From assembly GCA_050014595.1 (NCBI GenBank), contig JBEKDA010000020.1:1-64000 (forward strand): DNA of 64,000 bases, in the 5' to 3' direction. Source of the stretch: PALSA-129 sp050014595 (GTDB taxonomy: Bacteria > Acidobacteriota > Terriglobia > Bryobacterales > Bryobacteraceae). Of the stretch, positions 34,257-43,435 are shown one piece after another (positions within the stretch are counted from its first letter, which is position 1; the number at the start of each line of letters is the position of its first letter). A program made the position numbers and the translations under genes. The notes under the pieces were generated by a model that was not told the DNA's origin, made no database searches, and saw only the letters and a list, made by a program, of their open reading frames with translations.

Positions 34257-34756
34257 AGCGTGAGGGGTATGGCGTCGCCTGCCGCGTAAGTCTTCGTGCC
34301 ACTGAACTCGGTCACTTGCACGGATCGGTTGGCGGCATCCACTACCCAGAATTCTTGCGTACCCGACGACATTGCCACGATCCGCTGCCGGTTGACTTTG
34401 GCCGGCGTATTCGAAGGAGATAATACCTCGATGATTAGGACAGGCGCGTATACAGGATACTCGTTGGGTGGTAGTGCGTCCCAATCGGCCTGTAGCACGA
34501 ACGCAACATCGGCGAACCAAAACTGAAGGTTTGGCACCGGGCGATAAGGGAACTCGACAGCAACGACTCCCCGGTCACCGGCCGCTGCCTCCAACAAGCG
34601 TTCGATGCGCTTCTGGAGCTTGACATGCAGAGGCCGTGCCGGAGGCACTATAACAACCTCGCCATCGTGTAATTCATATCGCTTGCCTGTCTCGGGGCGT
34701 TCGGGTAGCTGGAGAAAGCCCGTCCATGTCACCAGAGAATGCGCGAGACTGCTCAT
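34211..34756 (-). CDS. Uma2-family putative endonuclease-fold protein
   Basis: 181 residues of the Uma2 (DUF820) family, a PD-(D/E)XK-like fold. Visible motifs are RYELHDGEVVIVPPARPLH near the N-terminus (the family's E-L-x-x-G-E pattern), a VFAxPDV-like strand reading FWFADVAFVL, and the core PVLIIEVLSPSN followed by K (AKVNRQRIVA) with EFWVVDAANRSVQV. These proteins are abundant in cyanobacteria and soil bacteria; their substrate is unknown. The 3' end overlaps the DUF433 remnant. Confidence 0.75.
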   Translation of the reverse strand: MSSLAHSLVTWTGFLQLPERPETGKRYELHDGEVVIVPPARPLHVKLQKRIERLLEAAAGDRGVVAVEFPYRPVPNLQFWFADVAFVLQADWDALPPNEYPVYAPVLIIEVLSPSNTPAKVNRQRIVAMSSGTQEFWVVDAANRSVQVTEFSGTKTYAAGDAIPLTLFGGASIAVDQIFAV

Positions 34757-34855
34757 CCGTGCTCCCTCCCAACCATATTAGCGGAAAGTGCCGCCACCGA
34801 GCGAATTGCGAGTCGTCAGACCGTCAGCTATGAACTGCCGGCTCTCCGTGACGCC

Positions 34856-36205
34856 CTATGCTTCCAGCCCCATTTGCGTCAGCCTATACCGCAGCGCATT
34901 GCGCGTCAGTCCCAGCATTCGCGCGGCCTGGCTCTTGTTGCCATCGGCGCGCCGGAGCGCCTCCCGGATGAGTTCCTGTTCGTAAGCGTCCAGGCTCATG
35001 CCCTCCGGCAGGAAGTGCGATTCATTCTGCGGTCTGGGCCGCGGCGCGCTCTCCAACTTGATATCGGCCGCGTCCAGTTGCGTGCCCTTGGCCATCACCA
35101 GGCTGCGCTCGATGACGTTCTCCAACTCGCGCACGTTGCCGGGCCAGTGGTAGCCCATCAGCTTTTCCATGCCCGCGTCGGTGATGGATTCCACGCGCGA
35201 GCCGCTGTCTTGCGCCAGCTTCTGCACGAAATGGTTCGCCAGAAACGGGATGTCCTGCTTGCGTTCGCGCAACGCCGGAATGTTGAGCGGCACCACGTTG
35301 AGGCGGTAGTACAGGTCTTCGCGGAAGGTCCCCTGTTCCAGGGCCGCGCGCAAGTCCTGATTGGTGGCCGCGATCACACGCACGTCGATATGGCGCGTCA
35401 CGTTGCTGCCCAACCGCTCGAACTCCCGCTCCTGCAGCACCCGCAGCAGCTTCACCTGGATGGGCCCCGGCACGTCGCCGATTTCATCCAGGAAAACCGT
35501 GCCCGTATCGGCTTGTTCGAACTTGCCCGGCTTGGTGGTGTTGGCGCCGGTGAATGCGCCCTTCTCATACCCGAACAGCTCGCTCTCCATCAGGTTTTCC
35601 GGGATGGCGGTGCAATTGATCTTCACCAGCGGCCGGTCGCGGCGCGGCGAGTGAAAATGGATGGCGCGCGCGATCAGGTCCTTGCCGACTCCGCTCTCGC
35701 CGGCCAGCAGCACGGTGGCGCGCGTGGGCGCCACGCGCTCGATGGTGTCGAAGATTTCCTGCATCGCCCCGCTGCGCCCGATGATGTTGTCGAACTCGTA
35801 GCGCCGGCCCAACTCCGCCTTAAGCTGCCGGTTCTCGTCGCGCAGCGCGCGCACTTCCAGGGCCTTGTTGACCACCTGCATCAGATGGTCGAGCGAAAAC
35901 GGCTTGAGCAGAAAATCCGTGGCGCCGGCTTTCATGGCCTCGACGGCGGTTTCGACGCTGCCGAATGCCGTCATCATCACCACCGGCACCTGGCTGTTCT
36001 GGCGGCGGATCAAACCCAGAAACTGCAAGCCATCCATGTTCGGCAGTTTAAGATCGGTGAGCACCATGTCGGCGCGATCGACAATCTTCAAGCCCTCTTC
36101 GGCGGTGGCGGCGTTGTCCACTTCGAAGCCCGCGGATGCCAGTTGCAGCCCGATGACGCGTCGCAGCTTCTCTTCGTCTTCGACAATCAGGATGCGTTTT
36201 TTCAT
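34856..36205 (-). CDS. Sigma54-dependent response regulator (NtrC family)
   Basis: 449 residues: receiver domain (about 1-120; acidic residues EDEE at 9-12, phospho-Asp in DLKLP near 52), an AAA+ sigma54 activator domain with Walker A GESGVGKD, the sigma54-contacting GAFTGA loop and the GTVFLDEIGD motif, and a C-terminal Fis-type helix-turn-helix (LIREALRRADGNKSQAARMLGLTRNALRYRLTQMG). The preceding kinase gene overlaps its start by 4 bases, so they are a cognate pair. It activates sigma54 promoters, but no -24/-12 site was identified nearby. Confidence 0.93.
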   Translation of the reverse strand: MKKRILIVEDEEKLRRVIGLQLASAGFEVDNAATAEEGLKIVDRADMVLTDLKLPNMDGLQFLGLIRRQNSQVPVVMMTAFGSVETAVEAMKAGATDFLLKPFSLDHLMQVVNKALEVRALRDENRQLKAELGRRYEFDNIIGRSGAMQEIFDTIERVAPTRATVLLAGESGVGKDLIARAIHFHSPRRDRPLVKINCTAIPENLMESELFGYEKGAFTGANTTKPGKFEQADTGTVFLDEIGDVPGPIQVKLLRVLQEREFERLGSNVTRHIDVRVIAATNQDLRAALEQGTFREDLYYRLNVVPLNIPALRERKQDIPFLANHFVQKLAQDSGSRVESITDAGMEKLMGYHWPGNVRELENVIERSLVMAKGTQLDAADIKLESAPRPRPQNESHFLPEGMSLDAYEQELIREALRRADGNKSQAARMLGLTRNALRYRLTQMGLEA

Positions 36206-37524
36206 GCGGGGTTTGCGACGGCGCTCGTCTGGAGAGCGCTCGGTTCCACTGGCAGAAGCACGTGAAAAACGCTGCCTTTGCCGGGCTCGCTCTCCACTGT
36301 TATTTTACCGCCGTGTTCGTCCACAATTTTGGAAACGATGGCAAGGCCCAGCCCCACGCCCTCCGGCTTGGTGGTGAAGAACGGGTTGAAGATGGAGTCG
36401 CGATGCTTCGCGCCAATCCCCGCCCCGCGATCGATCACCGCGATCTCCACCATTCCGCCCATCGCGCGGGTCTTCACCGTCACCGCGCCACCCACCTCGG
36501 TGGCCTGCACGGCATTTAACACCAGGTTGTAGAAAACCCGCTCCAGCAGCTCCGCGTCGAAGGGAAACGGCGGGATTTCCGGTTCGTAGTTCTTGTAGAT
36601 CGCGACACCCTGCAGTTCGCGTTCCACCAGCGCGACCGCGCGGTCCAGTGTCTGCGCCAGGTCGGCCTTCTCGAGGCGTAGTTGCAGGGGCCGCGCAAAC
36701 TGCAGGAAGCGGGTGATCAGCGAGTTGGTGCGGTCCACTTCCGAGGAGATGAAGCCCGCCACCTCGCGCGCCACTTCGTTTTCCGCGCTCACGCTGCGCG
36801 CCAGCATTTCGGCCGACGCCTTCATGGTGCCCAAAGGGTTGCGCAGCTCGTGCGCCAGCCCCGCCGAGAGCTGCCCCAACGCCGCCAGACGGTCCGACCG
36901 CCGCACGGCCTCCTCCGCCTGCTGAATGTGGAGATTGGCCTCCGCCAACTGCTCCGCGGCGCGCCGGTGCTTCTCCGATTGCACGCGCAGGTCCTGCGCC
37001 AGCGTGTTGGCCAGGATGCCGATCATCACCAGGAAGATCAGGCGCAGCGGCAGGTCCACTTCCACCTGCCCCCAGTCGTGCACTCCCAGCAGAAAAAGCA
37101 GGTAAGCGGCCACCGGCAGCAGCGTGAACACCAGCGTCCCCGCCAGTCCGAAGGTGGTGGCGGCCGAAACCACCGGCAGCAACAGCACCAGCCAGTACTT
37201 GCTGTTGATGCCGTTGGTGTAGCCGATCAGCACAAAGCCCAGCGCCAGCTTCAGAACCATCCAGAAGATGCGGCTGCGCGTGGTGGGCACGGCCGGAATC
37301 TTGGGCTCCAGAATCTGCGCGATCCCCAGCGCCACCAGGGGCACAATTTCGTAGGCGTCGCCGATTTCGCTGGTCCCGAGCAGCGCCGCAAACGCCAGCA
37401 CCCAGATGAAATCCTGCGGCCGGACCAGCCGCGTCCAGCGGAGCGTTGGATGGTAAGGCAAGCGTGATATCCCAGTCGGGATTATGCCACAATAAGGGTA
37501 CCGTCTCATGTCCAACCCAAGCAT
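36202..37524 (-). CDS. Membrane sensor histidine kinase (NtrB/AtoS-like)
   Basis: About 440 residues: five to six N-terminal helices (about 35-185), a coiled coil (about 190-215), HisKA with AHELRNPLGTMKAS (phospho-His near 228) and HATPase with N-box NLVLNAVQA, G1 DRGAGIG, F-box and G2 GVGLGLAI. The start is uncertain. ATGs at 37524 and 37509 overlap or abut the divergent S1 gene at 37508, and an in-frame TTG about 15 codons in would leave room for a promoter. The 3' ATGA overlap couples it to the NtrC-type regulator. Confidence 0.88.
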   Translation of the reverse strand: MLGLDMRRYPYCGIIPTGISRLPYHPTLRWTRLVRPQDFIWVLAFAALLGTSEIGDAYEIVPLVALGIAQILEPKIPAVPTTRSRIFWMVLKLALGFVLIGYTNGINSKYWLVLLLPVVSAATTFGLAGTLVFTLLPVAAYLLFLLGVHDWGQVEVDLPLRLIFLVMIGILANTLAQDLRVQSEKHRRAAEQLAEANLHIQQAEEAVRRSDRLAALGQLSAGLAHELRNPLGTMKASAEMLARSVSAENEVAREVAGFISSEVDRTNSLITRFLQFARPLQLRLEKADLAQTLDRAVALVERELQGVAIYKNYEPEIPPFPFDAELLERVFYNLVLNAVQATEVGGAVTVKTRAMGGMVEIAVIDRGAGIGAKHRDSIFNPFFTTKPEGVGLGLAIVSKIVDEHGGKITVESEPGKGSVFHVLLPVEPSALQTSAVANPA

Positions 37525-39214
37525 TCTGGATCAGGACCGGGTTGCCGGTTCCCAATCCCCAACCGCGAACGAATCCTCCGGCTCTTTCGGCGATATTCTG
37601 TCGCAATACGAACAGTCTCACTCCCACAAGGCAGAAGTGGGCGGCAAGGGCCTCGAAGGCACCGTGATCGCGGTTTCCGGCGAGTCCGTTTTCCTCGATA
37701 TCGGCTACAAGATCGAAGGCACGATTCCGCTGGCTGAGTTCCAGGCGGCGGGCCAGACCGTCAAGCCCGGCGACAAGCTGCCGGTCTCCATCAAGGGCCG
37801 TGGTCCCGAGGGCTACTACGAGCTTTCGCGCCTCAAAGTCGAGCGGCCCAAGGACTGGTCGTCGCTGGAAAAGGCTTTCGCCGATAGAGTCGCCATCCTG
37901 GGCGTCATCACGGCGGTGGTGAAGGGCGGCGTGAGCGTGGATGTAGGTGTGCGCGCCTTCATGCCGGCTTCGCGCAGCGGCGCCAAAGACGCGGCCGAGA
38001 TGGAAAAACTGGTGGGCCAGGAAATCCGTTGCCGTATCATCAAGCTGGACGTGGCCGATGAGGACGTGGTGGTGGACCGGCGCGCCGTGCTCGAAGAAGA
38101 AGAGCGCTCCTCCAAGGAACGCCGCTACAGCGAAATCAAGGAAGGCGAGACCATGCAGGGCAAGATCCGCAGCCTCACCGATTTCGGAGCCTTCGTGGAC
38201 ATCGGCGGCGTCGACGCCCTGCTCCACGTGGCCGATATTTCCTGGGGACGCATCAACAAACCGGCCGACGTGCTGACCGTGGATCAGCAGGTGGAAGTCA
38301 AGGTGCTCAAGGTGGATGCCGCCAAGCGGCGCATCTCCGTGGGCCTGAAACAGCTCCAGCCGCACCCCTGGGACCTGGCCGGCGAGAAATACAAGACCGG
38401 CGAGCGCGTGCAGGGCACGGTGACCCGCGTGGCCGATTTCGGAGCCTTTGTGGAGCTCGAAAAGGGCATCGAAGGCTTGATCCACCTCTCCGAGATGTCA
38501 TGGTCCAAGAGGGTGCGCAAGCCCTCCGACGTGGTCAAACCAGGCGACCAGGTGGAGGCCGTGATCCTGGGGGTCAATCCGGCCGACCGCCGCATCGCGC
38601 TGGGGTTGAAGCAAGCCCTGGGTGACCCGTGGGCCGACGCCGCGAAGAGATTTGCCGCCGGAACGGTGGTGGAAGCGCCGGTGACTTCCCTGACGAATTT
38701 CGGCGCCTTCGTGCAAGTCGCGGAAGGCGTCGAGGGCATGATCCACATCGGCGACATCAGCGCCGAGAAGCGTCTCAATCACCCGCAGGAAGCCCTCAAG
38801 GTGGGCCAGCCGGTGAAGGCCGTAGTGCTTGAGGTCGACTGCGAAAAGCGACGCCTGCGCCTGGGTCTGAAACAACTCGTGCCGACCAGCCTGGACGAAT
38901 ACATCGCCGAGCACAAGGAAGGCGACGTGGTCACGGGCCGCGTGGTCGATGTTTCCGCCGGCCGGGCGCGCGTCGAACTGGGCGAAGGCATTCAAGCCAC
39001 TTGCCGCCTCAGCTCGGCCGCGGCCGAGCCGGAAGAAAAGCCGGTCGAGGCGAAAGTGGACCTCTCCTCGCTGACTTCCATGTTGCAATCCAAGTGGAAG
39101 GGCGGCCAGAGCTCAAGCCCCCGCAACGAACCGGCCCGCGCCAGCCAGATTCGCAGCTTCCGCATTTTGAAGCTGGACCCGGCCGCCAAGAAGATTGAAC
39201 TCGAACTGGCGTAG
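37508..39214 (+). CDS. rpsA: 30S ribosomal protein S1 (six S1 domains)
   Basis: 568 residues with six consecutive S1/OB domains, beginning near residues 48 (GLEGTVIAVSGESVFLDIG), 130, 215 (MQGKIRSLTDFGAFVDIGG), 300 (VQGTVTRVADFGAFVELEKG), 385 (VEAPVTSLTNFGAFVQVAEG) and 475 (VTGRVVDVSAGRARVELGEG). Domains 3-5 carry the classic DFGAFV RNA-binding strand; domains 1, 2 and 6 are diverged, as in S1 proteins. It binds mRNA to the 30S subunit to start translation. The C-terminal tail is basic and ends in ELELA. Confidence 0.9.
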   Translation: MSNPSILDQDRVAGSQSPTANESSGSFGDILSQYEQSHSHKAEVGGKGLEGTVIAVSGESVFLDIGYKIEGTIPLAEFQAAGQTVKPGDKLPVSIKGRGPEGYYELSRLKVERPKDWSSLEKAFADRVAILGVITAVVKGGVSVDVGVRAFMPASRSGAKDAAEMEKLVGQEIRCRIIKLDVADEDVVVDRRAVLEEEERSSKERRYSEIKEGETMQGKIRSLTDFGAFVDIGGVDALLHVADISWGRINKPADVLTVDQQVEVKVLKVDAAKRRISVGLKQLQPHPWDLAGEKYKTGERVQGTVTRVADFGAFVELEKGIEGLIHLSEMSWSKRVRKPSDVVKPGDQVEAVILGVNPADRRIALGLKQALGDPWADAAKRFAAGTVVEAPVTSLTNFGAFVQVAEGVEGMIHIGDISAEKRLNHPQEALKVGQPVKAVVLEVDCEKRRLRLGLKQLVPTSLDEYIAEHKEGDVVTGRVVDVSAGRARVELGEGIQATCRLSSAAAEPEEKPVEAKVDLSSLTSMLQSKWKGGQSSSPRNEPARASQIRSFRILKLDPAAKKIELELA

Positions 39215-39322
39215 TGGGACATGCCATCGCCTTTTGTGGCCTGTCAATGCCTCGCTGAACCACGGCTGGACGACAAAAAACGATGTTCCAGGTCTGACTT
39301 GACCAGAATATAAAAACACCAT

Positions 39323-39871
39323 TTACGGCAAGGTGCTGGGCTCGCTTTCCGCCGGTTCGGCCCGAGACTCCGCTTCGACCGAAACCGCCGGCTGCTCCCA
39401 ACGCTCCAGATACACCGGGTAGCGCGCCAGCACCGTCCCGTAGAGCAGGTGACCCAGCACCGTTGCCCGCTCCACGTGCAGGCGCGCCAACAGCGGAATC
39501 ACACTCCTCCAGATGCCGTGAAAGGAGAGGTAATAGCATGCCAGGGCAAACGCCACGCTCCACAACAGCACGCGCCCCCGCGTCATCCGGCCGCGCACCG
39601 CAAATGCAAACAAAGCGCCCAGCAGGCTGTAGATCAGCAGGTATAAGGCCAGGCCGGAGATGGTGCTCGAGGCGAAACCGGCGCGAATGGGCGCGTTGCT
39701 GTCAAACGCCGTGGCCATCAGATTCTCGGGAGTCCAGAAGCTGCGCCGCTGCCACGCGTAGCTCAAACCCATCCACGCCAGCATCCAAAGCGCACCTAAC
39801 ATGCCGGCTTCCAAACCCGCAAATAACAACCGCAACGAACTCGCAGGCCGGCCTTCCGCCGCAGCGTCCAT
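39323..39871 (-). CDS. Hypothetical multi-pass membrane protein
   Basis: 182 residues with about four hydrophobic segments (about 13-40, 68-92, 100-120 and 130-150) and a Glu/Pro-rich C-terminal tail (about 158-182). No domain is recognised. It is convergent with the S1 gene and divergent from the ketosynthase gene, whose frame opens one base away, so the two likely share a compact promoter region. Acidobacterial genomes hold many such orphan membrane proteins. Confidence 0.6.
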   Translation of the reverse strand: MDAAAEGRPASSLRLLFAGLEAGMLGALWMLAWMGLSYAWQRRSFWTPENLMATAFDSNAPIRAGFASSTISGLALYLLIYSLLGALFAFAVRGRMTRGRVLLWSVAFALACYYLSFHGIWRSVIPLLARLHVERATVLGHLLYGTVLARYPVYLERWEQPAVSVEAESRAEPAESEPSTLP

Positions 39872-39919
39872 ATGATTCAGCCTATACTGACGTTAGGTGA
39901 TAAGGCAAAAAACTTTCCT

Positions 39920-41167
39920 ATGCATCGCGCAGTAGTCACCGGTATCGGTGCGGTTAGTCCCAACGGGATCGGGCGCGAGCCCTTCTGGCAAGCCTCTAAA
40001 AATGGGCAAAGCGGCGTGCGGCGGATCACGCGTTTCGATCCGTCCGAGTTTGCCGTCCAGGTGGCGGGCGAGGTGCCCGACGAGTTCGACGAAACCCGCT
40101 ACGTCACCGCGAAAGACCGGCCGCACGTCTCGCGGTCCGTGCCCCTGGCCGCGGCCGCTGTGGCCGAAGCGCTGGCCGACGCGTCGCTCTCGCCAGCCGC
40201 CATGTCGCGCGACCAGCTCCGCGAGATCGGCGTCATCGTCGGCTCCGGCGGCGGCAGCCAGGATTTCACCGAAGAGCAATATCGCCTCTTCTACACCGGG
40301 CACTTGAAGCAGTGCAGCGTGTACACCATCCCCACCAGCACCATCGGCACGCTGGCCAGCGAAGTCTCCATGCGGTTCGGCTTCCGCGGCCTCAGCCACA
40401 TCGTCTCCACCGGTTGCACGTCCTCCACCGACGCCATCGGCTACGCCATGCGCAATATTCAGGCCGGCGTACTCCACACCGTGGTGGCCGGCGGCGTGGA
40501 CGCACCCTTGGCTCCCCTGATTCTGCGCGGCTTTCAGCTCATGCGCATCATGAGCACGCGATGGAACCAGGAACCCGAGCGCGCCTCCCGCCCGTTTTCG
40601 AAGGATCGCGACGGCTTCGTTATCGCGGAGGGCGCCTGGTTCTTCATCCTCGAGGAGATGGAGCGCGCCCGCGCGCGCGGCGCTCACATCTATGGCGAGA
40701 TCGCCGGTTACGGCTCCACTTGCGAAGCCTACCACCGCGTGCGCCTGGAAGAATGCGGCGAAGAACCGGCGCGCGCCATCGGCATGGCGCTCGGCGAAGC
40801 CGGCATCCCGCCCTCCGAAGTGCAGTACGTCAATTACCACGGCACGTCCACCGAACTCAACGACCGGGTGGAAACGCGCGCCATCAAGCTGGCTTTCGAT
40901 GCCCACGCCTACAAACTGGCCGGCTCGTCGCTCAAGAGCCTGATCGGTCATCCGCAGGGCGCATGCGGCGCCGCGGGCATCGCCGCCACGCTGCTCGCCA
41001 TGCGCGACGGCGTTCTGCCTCCCACCATCAATGTGGATGAGCCCGACCCCGAGTGCGACCTCGATTACGTCACCGCTCCCGGCCGCCATCTCGAAATCGA
41101 GCACGCCGTCGGCAACTGCATCGCCTTCGGCAGCAAAAACTCCGCCGTGGCCCTGCGCCGCGTTTGA
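39920..41167 (+). CDS. Beta-ketoacyl-ACP synthase (KAS II / FabF-like)
   Basis: 415 residues from the ATG at 39920 (the frame is open from 39872, but the family starts at HRAVVTGIGAVSPNG). The thiolase-fold triad is complete: Cys in STGCTSSTDA, His in NYHGTSTELND and His in LIGHPQGACGA; Lys in LKSLIGH is also present. It condenses malonyl-ACP with an acyl primer. No ACP, KR or malonyltransferase gene is nearby, so it may be a stand-alone housekeeping FabF paralogue or serve a lipid or polyketide pathway. It is not part of a fab cluster. Confidence 0.88.
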   Translation: MHRAVVTGIGAVSPNGIGREPFWQASKNGQSGVRRITRFDPSEFAVQVAGEVPDEFDETRYVTAKDRPHVSRSVPLAAAAVAEALADASLSPAAMSRDQLREIGVIVGSGGGSQDFTEEQYRLFYTGHLKQCSVYTIPTSTIGTLASEVSMRFGFRGLSHIVSTGCTSSTDAIGYAMRNIQAGVLHTVVAGGVDAPLAPLILRGFQLMRIMSTRWNQEPERASRPFSKDRDGFVIAEGAWFFILEEMERARARGAHIYGEIAGYGSTCEAYHRVRLEECGEEPARAIGMALGEAGIPPSEVQYVNYHGTSTELNDRVETRAIKLAFDAHAYKLAGSSLKSLIGHPQGACGAAGIAATLLAMRDGVLPPTINVDEPDPECDLDYVTAPGRHLEIEHAVGNCIAFGSKNSAVALRRV

Positions 41168-41185
41168 CCCGACAAAATAAAAAAA

Positions 41186-41218
41186 CCGGCAGGCGCTCGG
41201 AGGAAGACGCCCGCCGGC
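41186..41218 (-). terminator. Intrinsic terminator of the cdaA-ybbR-glmM operon
   Basis: On the minus strand CCGGCGGGCG and CGCCTGCCGG form a 10-base stem with one mismatch and are followed by TTTTTTTATTTT. It lies 187 bases after the glmM stop and directly before the convergent ketosynthase stop. Confidence 0.7.
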
Positions 41219-41302
41219 TGGGTCCGTGGACAGCCGAGTGCCCCGCGGAACCAATCGTCAGATGGTATTCACTTATCAGTTAAGACGCTGACCGAACCCG
41301 AA

Positions 41303-41341
41303 ATGTTTCGTTTCCATGAAAAACGGCCCATGACGAAACAT
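41303..41341. repeat. 9-bp inverted repeat in the glmM 3' region
   Basis: ATGTTTCGT at 41303-41311 pairs exactly with ACGAAACAT at 41333-41341 around a 21-base spacer. The rest of 41219-41404 shows no ORF or other motif. Confidence 0.4.
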
Positions 41342-41404
41342 ACCTCTCACACGGGCAGACGGAACCCGGTAGTGTTCGCGATAGTACAACCGCGGCACGC
41401 GACG

Positions 41405-42748
41405 CTACCCCTCTCCCATCTCCCGCCGGATGGTGTCGGCAATGCTCGTGCTGAAAGCTTCCACCTGTGCCAGGTCCGGCCCTTCCACCATCACTCGCGC
41501 CAGCGGCTCGGTGCCGGAAAACCGCACCAGCACGCGCCCCGTGCCCGCGAAGGCCTCTTCCACCCGCCTGATCTCCTGCGCCACCGCCGGCAGTTCCGTC
41601 AGCCCCTTCTTCTCCCGCACTCGCACATTCACCAGACGTTGCGGATGCACCTCGAGGTCGCCGATAAGTTCGTCGAGCCCCGCTCCCGCGCGGCGCATGG
41701 TCGCGATCAGCCGAAGTGCCGTCAGCATGCCATCGCCGGTCGTGGCATATTCGCGGAAGATCACGTGGCCCGATTGCTCTCCGCCCAGCGCCGCCCCCAG
41801 CCGCACCATCTCTTCGAGCACGTATTTATCGCCCACCGGCGTGCGCACCATTCGGATGCCGGCCCGCGCCAGGGCCTGTTCCAGCCCCAGGTTCGACATC
41901 ACCGTGGCCACCACGACATCCCCGTCGAGGCGTCCCGCGGCCTTCATCGAGCGGGCGCACACCAATAGCACGGCATCGCCGTTCACCACCTTGCCGCTGG
42001 CCGCCACGAAGATCGCGCGGTCGGCGTCGCCATCGAAGGCCACTCCCAAATTGGCGCCCGCGGCCAGCACCGCCTCGCGCAACCCTTCTACGTGCAGGGC
42101 GCCGCTGTCGAGGTTGATGTTGCAGCCGTTGGGCGCCGCGTTGAGCGCCGTCACCTGCGCGCCCAGCCGTCCGAACAGCAGCGGCGCCAGACGGTACGAT
42201 GCGCCGTTCCCGCAATCCACCATCAGCTTGAAGCCATCCAGGCCCGTCTCCACCGTGGACGCCAGGTAGTCCACATACTTCCGGTCCAGATCCTCTTCCA
42301 CGCTCAGCACGGCGGCCCGCGGCTCCATGCTCTTGTGGAGCATCCGGAAGATTTCCTGCTCGATCGAGTGCTCTTCGCTGTCCGGCAGTTTGAATCCGTT
42401 ATGGCCGAATACCTTGATGCCGTTGTCCTGGTATGGATTGTGCGAGGCCGATATCATCACGCCGGCCTGAAACGGCCCCGTGCGCGTCAAGTACGCCACG
42501 CCCGGAGTGGTGATGACACCGGCGTGCCGGACCCGCGCACCGGCGTCCATCAGCCCGCCCGCCACCAGCTCCGCGATCCACGGTCCCGATTCGCGCGTAT
42601 CCGCGCCCAGCAGAATCTCCGGGCTGGGCCCGCGAAACATCAGGTCGCGCCCCAGCGCCAGCCCAAAGGCATAGACCGTCGCCCGGTCGAGCGGATACTC
42701 CCCCGCCACACCGCGAATTCCATCCGTGCCGAACAGTTCTTTACCCAC
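41405..42748 (-). CDS. glmM: Phosphoglucosamine mutase
   Basis: 447 residues, the usual family length. Begins LFGTDGIRGVAGEYPL; the phospho-serine loop reads ISASHNPYQDNGIK (Ser near 101), the metal-binding loop DGDADRAIF and the sugar-binding loop GGEQSGH are present, and a phosphate-binding domain closes the C-terminus (RFSGTEPLARV). It converts glucosamine-6-phosphate to glucosamine-1-phosphate for UDP-GlcNAc and peptidoglycan. Together with cdaA and ybbR upstream it forms the conserved c-di-AMP operon, where CdaA and GlmM are known to interact. Confidence 0.95.
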   Translation of the reverse strand: MGKELFGTDGIRGVAGEYPLDRATVYAFGLALGRDLMFRGPSPEILLGADTRESGPWIAELVAGGLMDAGARVRHAGVITTPGVAYLTRTGPFQAGVMISASHNPYQDNGIKVFGHNGFKLPDSEEHSIEQEIFRMLHKSMEPRAAVLSVEEDLDRKYVDYLASTVETGLDGFKLMVDCGNGASYRLAPLLFGRLGAQVTALNAAPNGCNINLDSGALHVEGLREAVLAAGANLGVAFDGDADRAIFVAASGKVVNGDAVLLVCARSMKAAGRLDGDVVVATVMSNLGLEQALARAGIRMVRTPVGDKYVLEEMVRLGAALGGEQSGHVIFREYATTGDGMLTALRLIATMRRAGAGLDELIGDLEVHPQRLVNVRVREKKGLTELPAVAQEIRRVEEAFAGTGRVLVRFSGTEPLARVMVEGPDLAQVEAFSTSIADTIRREMGEG

Positions 42749-42766
42749 TCACTCTCCTTGGTCGAG

Positions 42767-43435
42767 TTATTTCTTCCTTACGGTCACTGTCACGGTGACC
42801 TGCGGAACTGCCACGAACCGCACCTGCGGGTCTTCCAGATACGCTTTCACCTGGTATTCGAAGGTGCCGGCGCGCGCTGGAATATCGATTTCGTCCGCCA
42901 GCGCCGCACTGACTTTCGCCACCCGGCTGGCCGGCCCGGCGATCTCGACCGTCTTCGGGGACACCACCGCCTGCGCCACTTCGTATCCACCGCTTTCTTC
43001 GTTCGTGAAGCGCGGCCGGATTCGCACCGTGCGCGTCTGGCTGCGTTCGAATCGGAACCGCACGGCCGGCGGCATCGCCCCCACCAGCCGCACGCCGCGC
43101 GGCAGCCTCACGTTGCCGTCGCCGATCTCGAAGGTCCGTTCGCCCGGCTCAACCCCCGACATATCCAGAATCACCTCGGGACGCATGCCGCCCTCCCCGA
43201 GCCCGCGCAGCGCTCCCGAAGGGCCGCGCAATTCCAATCGCAGCGAGCTCACCAGGTCCGAGCTGATCTCCAGGCGGTCGGGCAGGTTCTTGTACTCCAC
43301 ACCCACCACCGCGAACGTCGAAAGCTCCGGCTCGCTCGCCACCAGCGCCCACAGCACCACGGCGATCCCCAGGGATAACAGTTTCCACCCCAGGTTCTGG
43401 GTCAGAAGCCCCGCCAGCCGCTTCAGCCGTCTCAT
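42767..43435 (-). CDS. ybbR: YbbR-domain protein (CdaA regulator)
   Basis: 222 residues: one N-terminal membrane anchor (about 12-32, LGWKLLSLGIAVVLWALVA) and two to three extracytoplasmic YbbR repeats (for example VEYKNLPDRLEISSDLVSSLRLELRGP, about 45-75). The stop lies 18 bases before glmM and the start overlaps cdaA by 4 bases. YbbR/CdaR proteins modulate the membrane diadenylate cyclase. The gene is shorter than Bacillus CdaR (4 repeats). Confidence 0.85.
   Translation of the reverse strand: MRRLKRLAGLLTQNLGWKLLSLGIAVVLWALVASEPELSTFAVVGVEYKNLPDRLEISSDLVSSLRLELRGPSGALRGLGEGGMRPEVILDMSGVEPGERTFEIGDGNVRLPRGVRLVGAMPPAVRFRFERSQTRTVRIRPRFTNEESGGYEVAQAVVSPKTVEIAGPASRVAKVSAALADEIDIPARAGTFEYQVKAYLEDPQVRFVAVPQVTVTVTVRKK

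Noticed and set aside
36305..38485. Long minus-strand open frame (over 700 codons)
   Set aside because: It runs antisense to the S1 gene and out of frame through the kinase gene; codon bias of GC-rich genes produces such shadows. The translation is low complexity with no domain.
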